From contig NZ_JASJUU010000009.1 in assembly GCF_030125375.1 (NCBI RefSeq), positions 155,718-198,073 of the forward strand: DNA of 42,356 nucleotides, read 5' to 3'. This stretch comes from Pseudoalteromonas umbrosa. GTDB taxonomy: Bacteria; Pseudomonadota; Gammaproteobacteria; Enterobacterales; Alteromonadaceae. Positions 33,369 through 42,219 of the stretch are shown here, piece by piece. Position numbers and translations under genes: made by a program. A model generated the notes under the pieces. The model saw only the letters and a list, made by a program, of their open reading frames with translations, did not search any database and was not told the DNA's origin. Numbering within the stretch: position 1 is the stretch's first letter; each line of letters starts with the position of its first letter.

Positions 33369-34400
33369 ATGTCTGTAATTAATAAGCTCAGAGATTTATT
33401 CGTCATCCGAAAAGGTGGCGGTAAGACACAACTTGAAGCGGGAAAGCGTTATGCGCTAACCCGCTCTGGCGCGCTTAAAACAATCCCCAACAACAACACA
33501 ACCGAATTTAACAACTATGTAGACGACAAAGATGCATTGGTCCTACTTGGTGATAGAGGGGATTTGAGACAGCTAGAAACCATCACGCGAAATCTATCCG
33601 TGTTATTTAACAACACCGTGGACCAAAATGAGATGTATACGGTAACGCCCGTTGCCACCTCTTCTCAGGTAACTGCTGGAGCGGTATATTCCGTCGGCGG
33701 ATTAGCATATTGCTCGCAAGTAAAATTGATTGGCAGCCCTGAACAATCCGTCTCATTTACGCTTTATGGCAGTAACGATAATGTCGATTTTGAACTCATT
33801 GGCGAAACCATCTCCCACACGTTCACTTCTGATAGGCCAGAAACCATCGACGTAGACAGATCTGCGCCTAAATACCGTTATTTTAAAATTGAGCAAGGTC
33901 CTTTAACCCCACCACCAGAGCCTGTAGAAGGAGAGCCACTCGGATCAGGGGTTAATGAGGCACCGATAATCGGCGTTATCTTTATCCTGCAAGATATCTC
34001 TGTTTCGAAGTTTTTTGAAAAGGACAAAGCCGGTAACTTAGCCAGCTTAGTATCAAAAGAATATGATCTGAGCCTGTATGCTGAAGGTAAGCTCGACTCA
34101 GACCAGTATTTATACGTGTTTGCAGTCCCTAAGCAACTCAAGATTCGCAATAACTTTGATGGTTTTCTTTTTAATACGCGCATACCGCCCAGCGCCGATT
34201 GTATTTTATCAATCAAACACAATGATACCGAAATAGGCACCGCGACCTTACAGCCAAACGGCTCTGTGGTACTTAGCCCTATTGAAGAAACGTTTATCGA
34301 AGCTGGAGATTGGCTGTCACTGCAAGCCCCGACAACACCTGATGTGGCGTTAGAAGATATCTCTGTCACATTAAGCTTTGAGCGCACTGATACAGTCTAA
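33369..34400 (+). CDS. Discoidin-like tail/adhesion protein, copy 1 (343 aa)
   Basis: The N-terminus (KLRDLFVIRKGGGKTQLEAG then KRYALTRSGALKTI) is shared with the next gene. Residues ~90-175 have the strand order and TLYGSNDNVDFELIGE motif of F5/8 type C (discoidin-like) domains, which often bind glycans. The C-terminal ~120 residues form a separate beta domain with SADCILSIKHNDTEIG, found again in the next gene. It is probably a surface-exposed receptor-binding or decoration protein. GGAGA lies 5 bases before ATG 33369. Confidence 0.75.
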   Translation: MSVINKLRDLFVIRKGGGKTQLEAGKRYALTRSGALKTIPNNNTTEFNNYVDDKDALVLLGDRGDLRQLETITRNLSVLFNNTVDQNEMYTVTPVATSSQVTAGAVYSVGGLAYCSQVKLIGSPEQSVSFTLYGSNDNVDFELIGETISHTFTSDRPETIDVDRSAPKYRYFKIEQGPLTPPPEPVEGEPLGSGVNEAPIIGVIFILQDISVSKFFEKDKAGNLASLVSKEYDLSLYAEGKLDSDQYLYVFAVPKQLKIRNNFDGFLFNTRIPPSADCILSIKHNDTEIGTATLQPNGSVVLSPIEETFIEAGDWLSLQAPTTPDVALEDISVTLSFERTDTV

Positions 34401-34410
34401 GGAGACACTT

Positions 34411-35403
34411 ATGCCTGGCAATCACAAACTCCATGAACTGTTTTTGATGGGTAAAGATGGTGTCAAACGTATCTTAGAGCCCAAAAAACGCTACATCATG
34501 ACAAAACAAGGCGCCTTACGTGAATTGCTTGGCGCCGGTTTGAATAACAATGATGACAAGGCCTTTGATGAGCAAATAGGCAATAAAAACAGCTTAGTGC
34601 TCAGCGGTGATCGTGGCGACCTCCGTCAGATAGAGACGGTGATCCGAAACATGTCATCCATCTACTCTAACGCCGTGATGAAAGATGACATTTTCCATTC
34701 AAACGAAGGACAACCGGACGGAGAGCAGAGCTGGGCCGAAAATACCGTCTTAAGCTTTGACGAGCCAAGAGTCATAAGTTACCTCGGCGTCAAACACAAT
34801 ACGGTGATCGAAGAAGACATTGTCATCACATTGCAAGGCAGTAATGACAACAGCACATGGGAAGATATACAAACCATTATGGTGCTAGGTCGCGCCGCCG
34901 CGCCGTTTGAAAATACGAAGGTACTGCCATCAGCTACCACGTACCAATATCTTAGATGGAGTAAATCCGGAGAAATACTGCCGGACAGTGTTTTTATCGG
35001 ACACACATCGGTCTTATATGACCGATTTCTAGGAGCGGCTGAGGGCGATCGCCTCAGCGAACTGATCGGCGAGTCTTATGATTTGTCTGTTTTTATTGAT
35101 GGCGGTATTCCATCAGGTGAAGAGCTGATAAGTTTTAAAGCACCGCAGCGCTTGACCCTTAAGGCAAACTTTCAAAACTGCGTCGCCAAGGTGATAACGC
35201 CACCAAATAGTGCATCCGGTATCACCTTATTAAAAAATGACACCCCTATTGGCGTTATTACGCTCAATACCAACGGCGCGGTGACGGCAAGTTACCCTGA
35301 GACTGTGTTTGAAGAAGGCGACCGCCTCATGCTTAAAGCTGGTGACATTGCAGATCCGCTCCTGAGCGATGTTGCATTGACATTGGTTATGGCCAGAGGC
35401 TAA
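34411..35403 (+). CDS. Discoidin-like tail/adhesion protein, copy 2 (330 aa)
   Basis: A diverged tandem duplicate of the 33369 protein: KLHELFLMGKDGVKRILEPK, TKQGALREL, GDRGDLRQIETVIRNMSSIY, then TLQGSNDNSTWEDIQT in the discoidin-like region and ITLLKNDTPIGVITLNTNG in the C-terminal domain. ATG 34411 is chosen because AAGGAGA lies directly upstream; the earlier in-frame codons lie in the preceding gene. The pair may form a heteromeric adhesin or provide variation of the receptor-binding surface. Confidence 0.75.
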   Translation: MPGNHKLHELFLMGKDGVKRILEPKKRYIMTKQGALRELLGAGLNNNDDKAFDEQIGNKNSLVLSGDRGDLRQIETVIRNMSSIYSNAVMKDDIFHSNEGQPDGEQSWAENTVLSFDEPRVISYLGVKHNTVIEEDIVITLQGSNDNSTWEDIQTIMVLGRAAAPFENTKVLPSATTYQYLRWSKSGEILPDSVFIGHTSVLYDRFLGAAEGDRLSELIGESYDLSVFIDGGIPSGEELISFKAPQRLTLKANFQNCVAKVITPPNSASGITLLKNDTPIGVITLNTNGAVTASYPETVFEEGDRLMLKAGDIADPLLSDVALTLVMARG

Positions 35404-35414
35404 ACCAGTAAACA

Positions 35415-35440
35415 GCCATAAGGGCACAACACCTTATGGC
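35415..35440 (+). terminator. Perfect 9-bp hairpin without T-run
   Basis: GCCATAAGG (35415-35423) pairs with CCTTATGGC (35432-35440). It lies between the adhesin pair and the membrane protein gene. Confidence 0.45.
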
Positions 35441-35460
35441 CCTATCGCGAGGGTTCACCA

Positions 35461-35991
35461 GTGTTCGAAGAGATGTTAAAAGCCCTACTGGGCTTCATTT
35501 TTAAACCTAACGCCGCCGGCGAAGTCGAGATGCAAATCGATGTATTATTGTCTTGTATCACACTCGTCGCTTTTGTTGCGCTATACAGATTCAAGCTCGT
35601 GCCATTATTTAAAGCACTTGATGAAGCGCTACCCGCTTGGCAACAACGTGCTACAAAACTGGACGACACTTTTGTCACCATCAGTCACATTCATGCCATT
35701 GTCAATGACGTAAAAATGCAGGTTGAAAAACTTGATGTTGGACGCGAAGACAGTGAAGAGTTAATGCGTGAATTGCAGGCTCAGCTTACTTTAGCAGAGC
35801 AATCAGTACAGAGTATCTCAAAGTCTTTGCACTCAACCACACAACGCTCAATTTTAGACTGGCTAGAGCGCTCAGAAGATCGCATGGCTGATCCACTCAA
35901 AGAGCTGTCGGTGATTCAATCTGAGATCCGTAACTTGTCTACTTTACTCATGGCAACATCGGTTTCTCGCTTCAACAAGCCTCTGAGCTAA
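35461..35991 (+). CDS. Membrane-anchored coiled-coil protein (176 aa)
   Basis: A hydrophobic segment at residues ~27-43 (VLLSCITLVAFVALYRF) follows an N-terminal amphipathic helix (MLKALLGFIF); the rest is a long soluble coiled coil with regular heptads (NDVKMQVEKLDVGREDSEEL, LKELSVIQSEIRNLSTLLM). GTG 35461 is the reported start, with GAGGG 9 bases upstream; ATG 35473 is the alternative. Topology resembles inner-membrane spanins or assembly anchors, but no outer-membrane partner is visible. Function unknown. Confidence 0.62.
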   Translation: MFEEMLKALLGFIFKPNAAGEVEMQIDVLLSCITLVAFVALYRFKLVPLFKALDEALPAWQQRATKLDDTFVTISHIHAIVNDVKMQVEKLDVGREDSEELMRELQAQLTLAEQSVQSISKSLHSTTQRSILDWLERSEDRMADPLKELSVIQSEIRNLSTLLMATSVSRFNKPLS

Positions 35992-36002
35992 GGAGAGACG
36001 CT

Positions 36003-36695
36003 ATGGATAAAATAGCGTTTAGTCTAACCACCAGTAAGTGGTTAGAAGCATTTAAAGCACACCAAACATTTGCGATTAATCAAACCATGCGGGCTGATTG
36101 TCCATTTCAAACAACCAGTCAGGAGATTTTATTAACCGTCTACGATTGCTGGTTTACATGGTTATTAGCACTTGAAAAAAAACTTCGCCCTGAGGGGGTA
36201 CTCAGTGCAACGACCAAACAAGCCCTGATACAAAATACCACAGATGTACAAGCACAATGCCTGGCATCACTGGCACAAGATCCTCTGCTAGACAAAAAGC
36301 TCAAACTCTTGTGGACCAACGCATACAAACCAGCGCATGAAGCATATATTCATTATGTCATGCGCTTGGAAGTAGGTCAGGACTCAGGCGTCGTTTACTC
36401 ACAGCTTGCCAACCAGTTAATGTCGTTCATGCAACATACGCTTTTCGTGCTGCATGAAGTTGATGGCTTACTGTATAATCCTAATAAGAAAACATTTATC
36501 TCTGTTGACGATTTTGTTTGTGACGTGTACAACCAACAGGGTAAAGATTTATTAGGCGAACGACTTCGCTTGTACAAAAGTACCCAAGCCGCACCAGAGG
36601 GAGCCGATTGGGAGCTAAAACGCTATACAGAACATCACCTACCGGATGGTTTGCGCGCACAGCTTCGCAGCCATTTGCCCGAGGTATGTTTGTAG
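36003..36695 (+). CDS. Unknown helical protein (230 aa)
   Basis: Function not recognised. It is predicted almost entirely helical, with aromatic-rich helices (ILLTVYDCWFTWLLALEKKL, LWTNAYKPAHEAYIHYVMRL) and no membrane segment or known catalytic motif. GGAGAGAC lies 3 bases before ATG 36003. It is cotranscribed with the preceding coiled-coil membrane protein (11-base gap) and ends at a terminator. An assembly or capsid-associated role is possible but not shown. Confidence 0.6.
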   Translation: MDKIAFSLTTSKWLEAFKAHQTFAINQTMRADCPFQTTSQEILLTVYDCWFTWLLALEKKLRPEGVLSATTKQALIQNTTDVQAQCLASLAQDPLLDKKLKLLWTNAYKPAHEAYIHYVMRLEVGQDSGVVYSQLANQLMSFMQHTLFVLHEVDGLLYNPNKKTFISVDDFVCDVYNQQGKDLLGERLRLYKSTQAAPEGADWELKRYTEHHLPDGLRAQLRSHLPEVCL

Positions 36696-36703
36696 TTCAA
36701 CTC

Positions 36704-36734
36704 AAGGAGTTGTTTATATACAGCTCCTTCTTTT
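36704..36734 (+). terminator. Rho-independent terminator
   Basis: AAGGAGTTG (36704-36712) pairs with CAGCTCCTT (36721-36729, one G-T), followed by CTTTT. Confidence 0.75.
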
Positions 36735-36757
36735 AAACCAGTAATCGAGACTGAGAT

Positions 36758-37645
36758 ATGGTAAACCACTTTGTGGCCAATGTGGCCAAAGCTTTAGAGC
36801 TAAATATTGAACATGTTGAAACGTATTGGAAGAATGCTCAAATCATCGCACTTACCAAGGGCAAAGACAGTAATGCCCCCGACTTTTATGCCTATGTCAC
36901 AGGGATTTTCAAGCGAATGTTAATCGACAATGAAAGCGTAAAAGTGGATGCACAGGGCAAATTAATTTTACCTCGTGCCGAGTCCATCATGAACCGATTG
37001 AATATTCAACAGCAGCGCATACTCAATGAACTAGCACCGATAGTCGCTCAAGAAGAGACACCACCAGTCAAGTCGGCCTCACTTGCTCCTTTACCTGATG
37101 ATGACTCCACAGAAGCACAAACGGTATTAGCTCGTGATCTGGCCGAACTATACAAAGAAATGCTGATCCGTTGGGAAACTATCAGTGATGAGGCCAGTGC
37201 TAATTTGGATATAACTGACAACACACAATTTACTTGGCACCCTGAAAACCCTTATGGCACACTACCTGCGGTCGTACGAGAAGTATTGCAAGCTGGGGCT
37301 GCACTGCACTTTAGCTCGTTGTCAGATGTGCGTGATATTGCCAAAAAAGCCATGATGAGCTGGCAAGCAACACAGCCAACATTATTAGATGACATGAAAG
37401 CGCTGACAACACTGCCGACTATTCACAGACGCGCCCTACTGCCACTGATTAAAGCGCTCGTAAAGCAAGGAAACTTGCCTGAGTCAGTAATAGAGTTAGT
37501 GAAAAAAAGTTTGGATAAAAACGCCAATAATTGGCTCAATGTGTTTCCATCTTTACTGGCCAGTAATGCAGCACAGTCACCTCATTTTAGCGAGCATATA
37601 TGCAATGCGGTGACCGACACTTTAATCGAGTGCTTACTCAACTAA
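36758..37645 (+). CDS. Unknown two-domain protein (295 aa)
   Basis: Function not recognised. Residues 1-~65 form a compact helical domain (VANVAKALELNIEHVETYWK, DFYAYVTGIFKRMLI) of a type I associate with phage structural or assembly proteins, without being able to name a family. After a polar Pro/Glu linker (~95-125) comes a longer all-helical C-terminal domain (HRRALLPLIKALVKQG). CGAGACTGAGAT lies just upstream of ATG 36758. Two tandem promoter-like elements lie downstream before the next gene. Confidence 0.6.
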   Translation: MVNHFVANVAKALELNIEHVETYWKNAQIIALTKGKDSNAPDFYAYVTGIFKRMLIDNESVKVDAQGKLILPRAESIMNRLNIQQQRILNELAPIVAQEETPPVKSASLAPLPDDDSTEAQTVLARDLAELYKEMLIRWETISDEASANLDITDNTQFTWHPENPYGTLPAVVREVLQAGAALHFSSLSDVRDIAKKAMMSWQATQPTLLDDMKALTTLPTIHRRALLPLIKALVKQGNLPESVIELVKKSLDKNANNWLNVFPSLLASNAAQSPHFSEHICNAVTDTLIECLLN

Positions 37646-37656
37646 ATTATATATAG

Positions 37657-37689
37657 TGTACAACGATAATTTAAATTTTTGTTGTACAA
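37657..37689. promoter_or_regulatory. TTGTACAA-type pair before the last operon
   Basis: A near match GTGTACAACGAT at 37657 and a perfect TTGTACAA at 37682-37689, 25 bp apart. A perfect 7-bp stem with a 4-base loop (CACAAAC 37697-37703 / GTTTGTG 37708-37714) follows. Confidence 0.45.
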
Positions 37690-37854
37690 CACTTCACACA
37701 AACCCTTGTTTGTGCGATAGTATAACTTCTGAATTACTAGATAGTTATGTGCTTGCAGCTAAGTTATCAGCAAGCCAAATCGGCGACGACACAGATATAA
37801 ATGCCCTATTTAGTCATCACTAAACGATTATTCATGTATACATAGAGGAATGAG

Positions 37855-38439
37855 ATGATGTCTAAGACAATCATTGGTCAACTATTAAATAAATACGCAC
37901 TAATTGATGCAGCAGATGCTGTAGAAACAGACGCTGAACATACAGAAGTAGAAACGGTAAATGCCGTAGAGTCAGACGTTGAGCACACAGAAACAGAAGC
38001 AGTAGATACGTTGAACTCAGATGACGCAGAAGCAGACGCTGAAGTTGCACACGATGCAGATCTAGAAGACCTTGATGATGAGGATTCGTTCATTGATGAA
38101 GAGATTGAAGCCCTTGACCAAGAAATTTCTGCACTCAATGCCGAGATTGAGCATACAAATACAGAAGAACAGAAAGGTGCTTTAGAAAGCAAAAGGGATG
38201 CACTTATCGAAAACCGTTATAAGAGACAAAGAGCATATGATAAAAAAGTAGACAATCCATCTTACCAAGCCGCTAAAGAGAAAGCGGATAAATATAATGA
38301 TAAAGAGGGGGAAGAGCTGTATACAGTGCAGGTTGACCGTCGCAGGAAAGGCAAATATGTGGCTAAAAAGAAAGATCCAAAAAGATCGAGAATAGCTAAA
38401 AGAGCCGCTGTTGGGCGTAAAAAACCCACTAGAAGATAA
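37855..38439 (+). CDS. Acidic-to-basic bipolar protein, possible internal virion or scaffold protein (194 aa)
   Basis: The N-terminus (SKTIIGQLLNKY) carries the shared amphipathic motif. Residues ~15-95 are strongly acidic with a degenerate V[EN]xDxEHTE repeat; residues ~70-110 form a coiled coil (EEIEALDQEISALNAEIEHT); the last ~60 residues are strongly basic (RRKGKYVAKKKDPKRSRIAK), ending GRKKPTRR. An acidic domain fused to a basic DNA-binding-like tail fits a capsid-internal DNA-binding or scaffolding protein; this is inference. GAGGA lies before the ATGATG pair; 37858 is an equally plausible start. Confidence 0.7.
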   Translation: MMSKTIIGQLLNKYALIDAADAVETDAEHTEVETVNAVESDVEHTETEAVDTLNSDDAEADAEVAHDADLEDLDDEDSFIDEEIEALDQEISALNAEIEHTNTEEQKGALESKRDALIENRYKRQRAYDKKVDNPSYQAAKEKADKYNDKEGEELYTVQVDRRRKGKYVAKKKDPKRSRIAKRAAVGRKKPTRR

Positions 38440-38461
38440 TCTTTCCCCCAAATAGTAGATG

Positions 38462-38487
38462 AAGGCTCGAATTGACGAGCCTTTTTT
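38462..38487 (+). terminator. Rho-independent terminator
   Basis: AAGGCTCG (38462-38469) pairs with CGAGCCTT (38476-38483), followed by TTTT. Confidence 0.85.
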
Positions 38488-38517
38488 ATATTAGTATATA
38501 ACGAGACGCAGACCCCT

Positions 38518-39147
38518 ATGAAAGCAAAGCAATTACGCGCGTTATTTGAAACCTTCAGCGCGCCAGCCAAGCACGAGCATTTTAGTAGTCATCTACCAAA
38601 CCAAGGCACCAACCTAAATGAAGCAGTGATCCCACTGTTACCAACAAGCACAGTACGCGATTTTTGGGAAGTCTCCTTGGATGTGATCACCACAGAGTTT
38701 GGCATCATTAAACCCATTCGAGTAATCGTCGAAGCGGAAAGCAGACAGGATGCCAGCGAGTTCGCCAAGCTCAACTTACTCTCACTTGAACCACATCTAG
38801 GAGCACAGCAAGCAAACCTTGATACCATTCCTTCATCAACCGTGACACATATTGAGCATTGTGCACAGTTACGTATTGCTGATACCCCATTTATTACTGC
38901 CAAAGCGGCCACGGAGTTTGCTCAGCAACTGGGTAAAGAAGCCAGTAGCCTGTTAAGGAAAAACAATGCACTGCGTAAATCAAACCCAAGTACACCGCAT
39001 CACCTGATTTTCGTTCACACAGATGAGCAAGGTGGTTACCAGATCAAAAATGCGCCCATTTGGCATGCACAAGACTTTTTGGCTGACGGCTTTAAAGTAT
39101 ACGGTTCAAACGCCGCACGTGAACCACTTTACCTTTTTGATAAATAA
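38518..39147 (+). CDS. Unknown protein with N-terminal motif, paralog of the next gene (209 aa)
   Basis: The N-terminus (MKAKQLRALFETF) has the same motif as four other proteins. A beta segment (DFWEVSLDVITTEFG, IKPIRVIVEAESRQDASEFA) and a C-terminal block GFKVYGSNAAR resemble the following gene's IIVEAPKKSTAIRNAVMLA and GFKVLGKDGAR, so the two are diverged duplicates. No known domain is recognised. CGAGAC (38502-38507) lies 10 bases before ATG 38518. An internal virion protein is the working hypothesis. Confidence 0.65.
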   Translation: MKAKQLRALFETFSAPAKHEHFSSHLPNQGTNLNEAVIPLLPTSTVRDFWEVSLDVITTEFGIIKPIRVIVEAESRQDASEFAKLNLLSLEPHLGAQQANLDTIPSSTVTHIEHCAQLRIADTPFITAKAATEFAQQLGKEASSLLRKNNALRKSNPSTPHHLIFVHTDEQGGYQIKNAPIWHAQDFLADGFKVYGSNAAREPLYLFDK

Positions 39148-39161
39148 ATTGAGGAATAAAA

Positions 39162-39722
39162 ATGACAACACGTATCGAGCACGTTTTATCACTTTTTGAT
39201 TCAATCGAAACTCGCAGTCTAAACGAAGCCAAAATGGCAGGTAAACGTGAACGTCGCAACTTTTACACAGTGACATTCCCAACCTCAGAGGGCGATAAAA
39301 GCATTATTGTGGAAGCGCCTAAAAAATCGACTGCAATCAGAAATGCTGTGATGTTAGCAAAAGTGACAAAACCAGAAGAGCACCACTTGATGGCCGCAGC
39401 ACAGGGACACGCGCAAGTCACTTATTACAGTCACTTCATCCCAGCTCAGATCCCTTATATTGAAGACAAAAACACCCATAAAGATGACCCAAAAAAATGG
39501 ATTTTCCAATCTAGTAAAGCAAAGCTACTTGCAGCGGCAAGAATCAACAATAAAGAAGATTACATCATGCCACAAATTGCCATGACCCACCCTTCTAAGA
39601 ATAGCTATTCATTAGTTCATGCCTATGAAGTAGAAGAGTATGTAAAAAAAGGCTTTAAAGTACTCGGCAAAGATGGCGCAAGACGCCGCCAAGGTCGCAG
39701 TGAAGCCCCATACGGAAACTAA
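39162..39722 (+). CDS. Unknown basic protein, paralog of the preceding gene (186 aa)
   Basis: Function not recognised. The N-terminus TTRIEHVLSLFDSIETRSLN has the shared motif; the next segment NEAKMAGKRERRNFYTVTFP could contain a processing site, which is speculation. The protein is basic, ending GARRRQGRSEAPYGN, and contains a DDPKKWIFQSSKAKLLAAAR helix. TTGAGGAA gives a clear ribosome site before ATG 39162, 14 bases after the previous stop. A strong terminator closes the operon. It is the last credible gene of the window. Confidence 0.68.
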   Translation: MTTRIEHVLSLFDSIETRSLNEAKMAGKRERRNFYTVTFPTSEGDKSIIVEAPKKSTAIRNAVMLAKVTKPEEHHLMAAAQGHAQVTYYSHFIPAQIPYIEDKNTHKDDPKKWIFQSSKAKLLAAARINNKEDYIMPQIAMTHPSKNSYSLVHAYEVEEYVKKGFKVLGKDGARRRQGRSEAPYGN

Positions 39723-39736
39723 TTAATCTAGTAGCT

Positions 39737-39769
39737 AAAGCCCTAAATCAGTTTAGGGCTTTATTTTTT
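39737..39769 (+). terminator. Strong rho-independent terminator
   Basis: An 11-bp perfect stem AAAGCCCTAAA (39737-39747) / TTTAGGGCTTT (39752-39762) with a 4-base loop is followed by A and six T. It ends the last phage operon. Confidence 0.92.
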
Positions 39770-40220
39770 CTATCAAAAAACATCGCAAACTAAACACAAT
39801 CCCCCCTCTCATATTATTGTATTATGTTCAATTGTTGATAGTTGTTCTCGCACAGTACATTTAGTCTAGGGCACAAATACACAATCCCGCCTATTTAAGA
39901 GCCGCATCTGCATAATGAGTACTTATTATTGTCGCTTTAACAATTGTGACCAAAATTTAAAAAAGCTTTAACGCCTCGAAAATATACTCAAGCTCGGTCT
40001 AGTCCAAAAAAACAAAATTTACAAGCTGTATCATATAGATACATATAAAATTCATAGTATAAAAGTACAGCCTAAAGCATCTTAAAAACTTAACTTAAAA
40101 ATGAAATACAGTGCGTTCCGATATAAAAAAAGCAACAAAACCAAATTTGACACCGTCAACAGAGTGATAAAAAACACTCTCTGCTTTGTCACTAAAAAGT
40201 AAAGTGTATACACTCATAGT

Positions 40221-42014
40221 TTGTGCCCTCGGGTCACAAAGTCCTATGTGGAAAGTTGAATATCACTCCCCTCCCCCATTATCAATAATACAATGTGACC
40301 TCGGGGCATGTGCTCACTTTGCCCCTTCGTCAATATAATCCTTCACCAGTCTCATATCATAATAAAGAGCCCACACTTTGTAATAACACAAAGTAAACCC
40401 ACCATACTGCGGCTTTGCAGTATGCAACATGCGATCTGTAATCCATCAACAGCAGTCTCAATTTTCGAAAGCAAGTTTAAAAAAACCATTGAGCAACGCA
40501 CAGGACAATTTTGACCTTAGCGTTCACAAATCTAAACTTTAATATTTGCATGCCCTCGGGGCACAAATATACCTTAAGCCAATGTGACCCGAGGGCACAA
40601 AGTAAAACGAATACAGAAAATCTCTAAAAGCGTAATAGTACATACATTATAGTAAAACTTGATATCACATTTATTAGTACAGAGTATGGAATATAAAACC
40701 ACTTTTAGAATCCATGCTATGAGTAAGATTCTCTATACTCAAACTTTATAAAGTGGGTATGCAAATTTTTATCAAGATTAGAATCTAGTATTTTCAGATA
40801 TAGTAGGATGTAAAAGCCATTCCTTAATCAATATTATTTTTTTCATTTACATGCAAAGTGATAGTCTGCAATAGAATTAAAAGTGATATTAAAGTGAACT
40901 GCCAGTTAGAGGGTTTGGCTTAAGCACCATGAGAAAGGCGCTCTGCGCATCGCCAAATAGGACTGTTCGCATTAGACACATGACGACATATAAGAGTGTG
41001 ACCCGGGGGCACACTAGCACGTAAATTTATAATAGTAAGATGGTTAAAAGGCATTACAGGCAGAGGCTAGTAGAATTTAGAATATGCCAGCAGCAGGCAG
41101 GGAAGCGCAGTTAAGAACGATAAAAAATACAGGGATTCCAGAAGCGCATTCCGGATAGAGATACCGCCTAGGTTGAAACGCACCATATAAAACATTTAAT
41201 AACAGCAAGATAGGCTAATCAAGAGCGCATTCTGATAAGCGCCCAACCAAATTGTGCCCCGAGGTCACACATCATCGTATAAGATAAATAAGGCGTTACT
41301 CTAGCTAAGATTGTAAAAGCGAACCTTGTGACCCCAGGGCACACACTACGCACCCACCCCAAACTAAGCCAGCTCTCATAGGCTACACAAAACCTAACCA
41401 CCAGATAACAACACGACCTTTCGGCTACTCTTAGTGAAAGCGCCCCATTAAAACTCACCTTAGTCAGCACCCTAAATTAAACCACTTAGGCGGCCAAGCC
41501 AGATAGCATAAGTGAGCAATGTATTGAGATATGATAGATTGAAAACTAGTAACCAACTTAATAGAGTTATCAACTAATATATAAATATTTACCCCTAGCA
41601 CTAATGTAAAACGAATACTTATATTCTAGGTGTACTAATTTAAACCTGCTACGGCACAGAGTAATATTACATTTGATGTAAATTTATAAGCGTTTCGGAT
41701 GATCTTTTTGATGATGCTAAAGCCATAAAAATAGAGATATAAAAAGATTAAAATATTTTTCTTGATACAATCTCAGTCAATGAAAAAATATTCAGACGAA
41801 CAACTAAGCACCTGCATCACAACAAAGTGAGGAGAATTAAGCTAAGACTGGCTGCACTTATAGACCGCTTTGCCTACCACAAATGGAATACATATAGGTA
41901 CACATAATTACCTGTCTAGCAGGGGGAAAACTCAAATAGCATTCATAAGCATGTAGTGTATTACCTGCAATTAACTTACAAAACGGTTTCAGCTAATGTG
42001 ACCCAAGGTCACAC
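40221..42014. repeat. Family of eight 19-bp imperfect palindromes
   Basis: Consensus roughly tTGTGaCCCcaGGGcCACAa. Copies at 40221-40239, 40293-40311, 40548-40566, 40582-40600, 40996-41014, 41252-41270, 41326-41344 and 41996-42014. Some copies are oriented GTGACC..GGGCAC, others GTGCCC..GGTCAC, and one is symmetrical. All lie in the non-coding region and none elsewhere in the window that I could find. Confidence 0.88.
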
Positions 42015-42219
42015 ATCGCACGCCCTAGCAATTAAGTAAACCATTGCGCCACAAGCGAAGAAGCGAACATCTCACAAACATAGCTAAGATTTTGAGTGCA
42101 AGAAGCAGACTAATAGGTATGTAAGTTTTTCGCCTGTGCGGCAGGCGTATTACTCAAACAGCGCCAAGGACCACCACTGGTGAACAACTTTACACGTAAC
42201 CATGAGAAGCATCAGCGCC

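Noticed and set aside
40308..40514. 68-residue ORF in the non-coding region
   Set aside because: It runs through stem-loops, lacks a ribosome site and has composition unlike the proteins of this phage.
41219..41470. 83-residue minus-strand ORF
   Set aside because: It covers two of the 19-bp palindromes, has no ribosome site and no protein-like pattern.
40221..42014. CRISPR array
   Set aside because: The repeats are palindromic and 19 bp but their spacing varies from 34 to 670 bases and no cas genes are present.
42131..42147. Terminator at CGCCTG/CAGGCG hairpin
   Set aside because: The T-run precedes rather than follows the stem on the plus strand, and the minus strand has an A-run, so it is a hairpin only.
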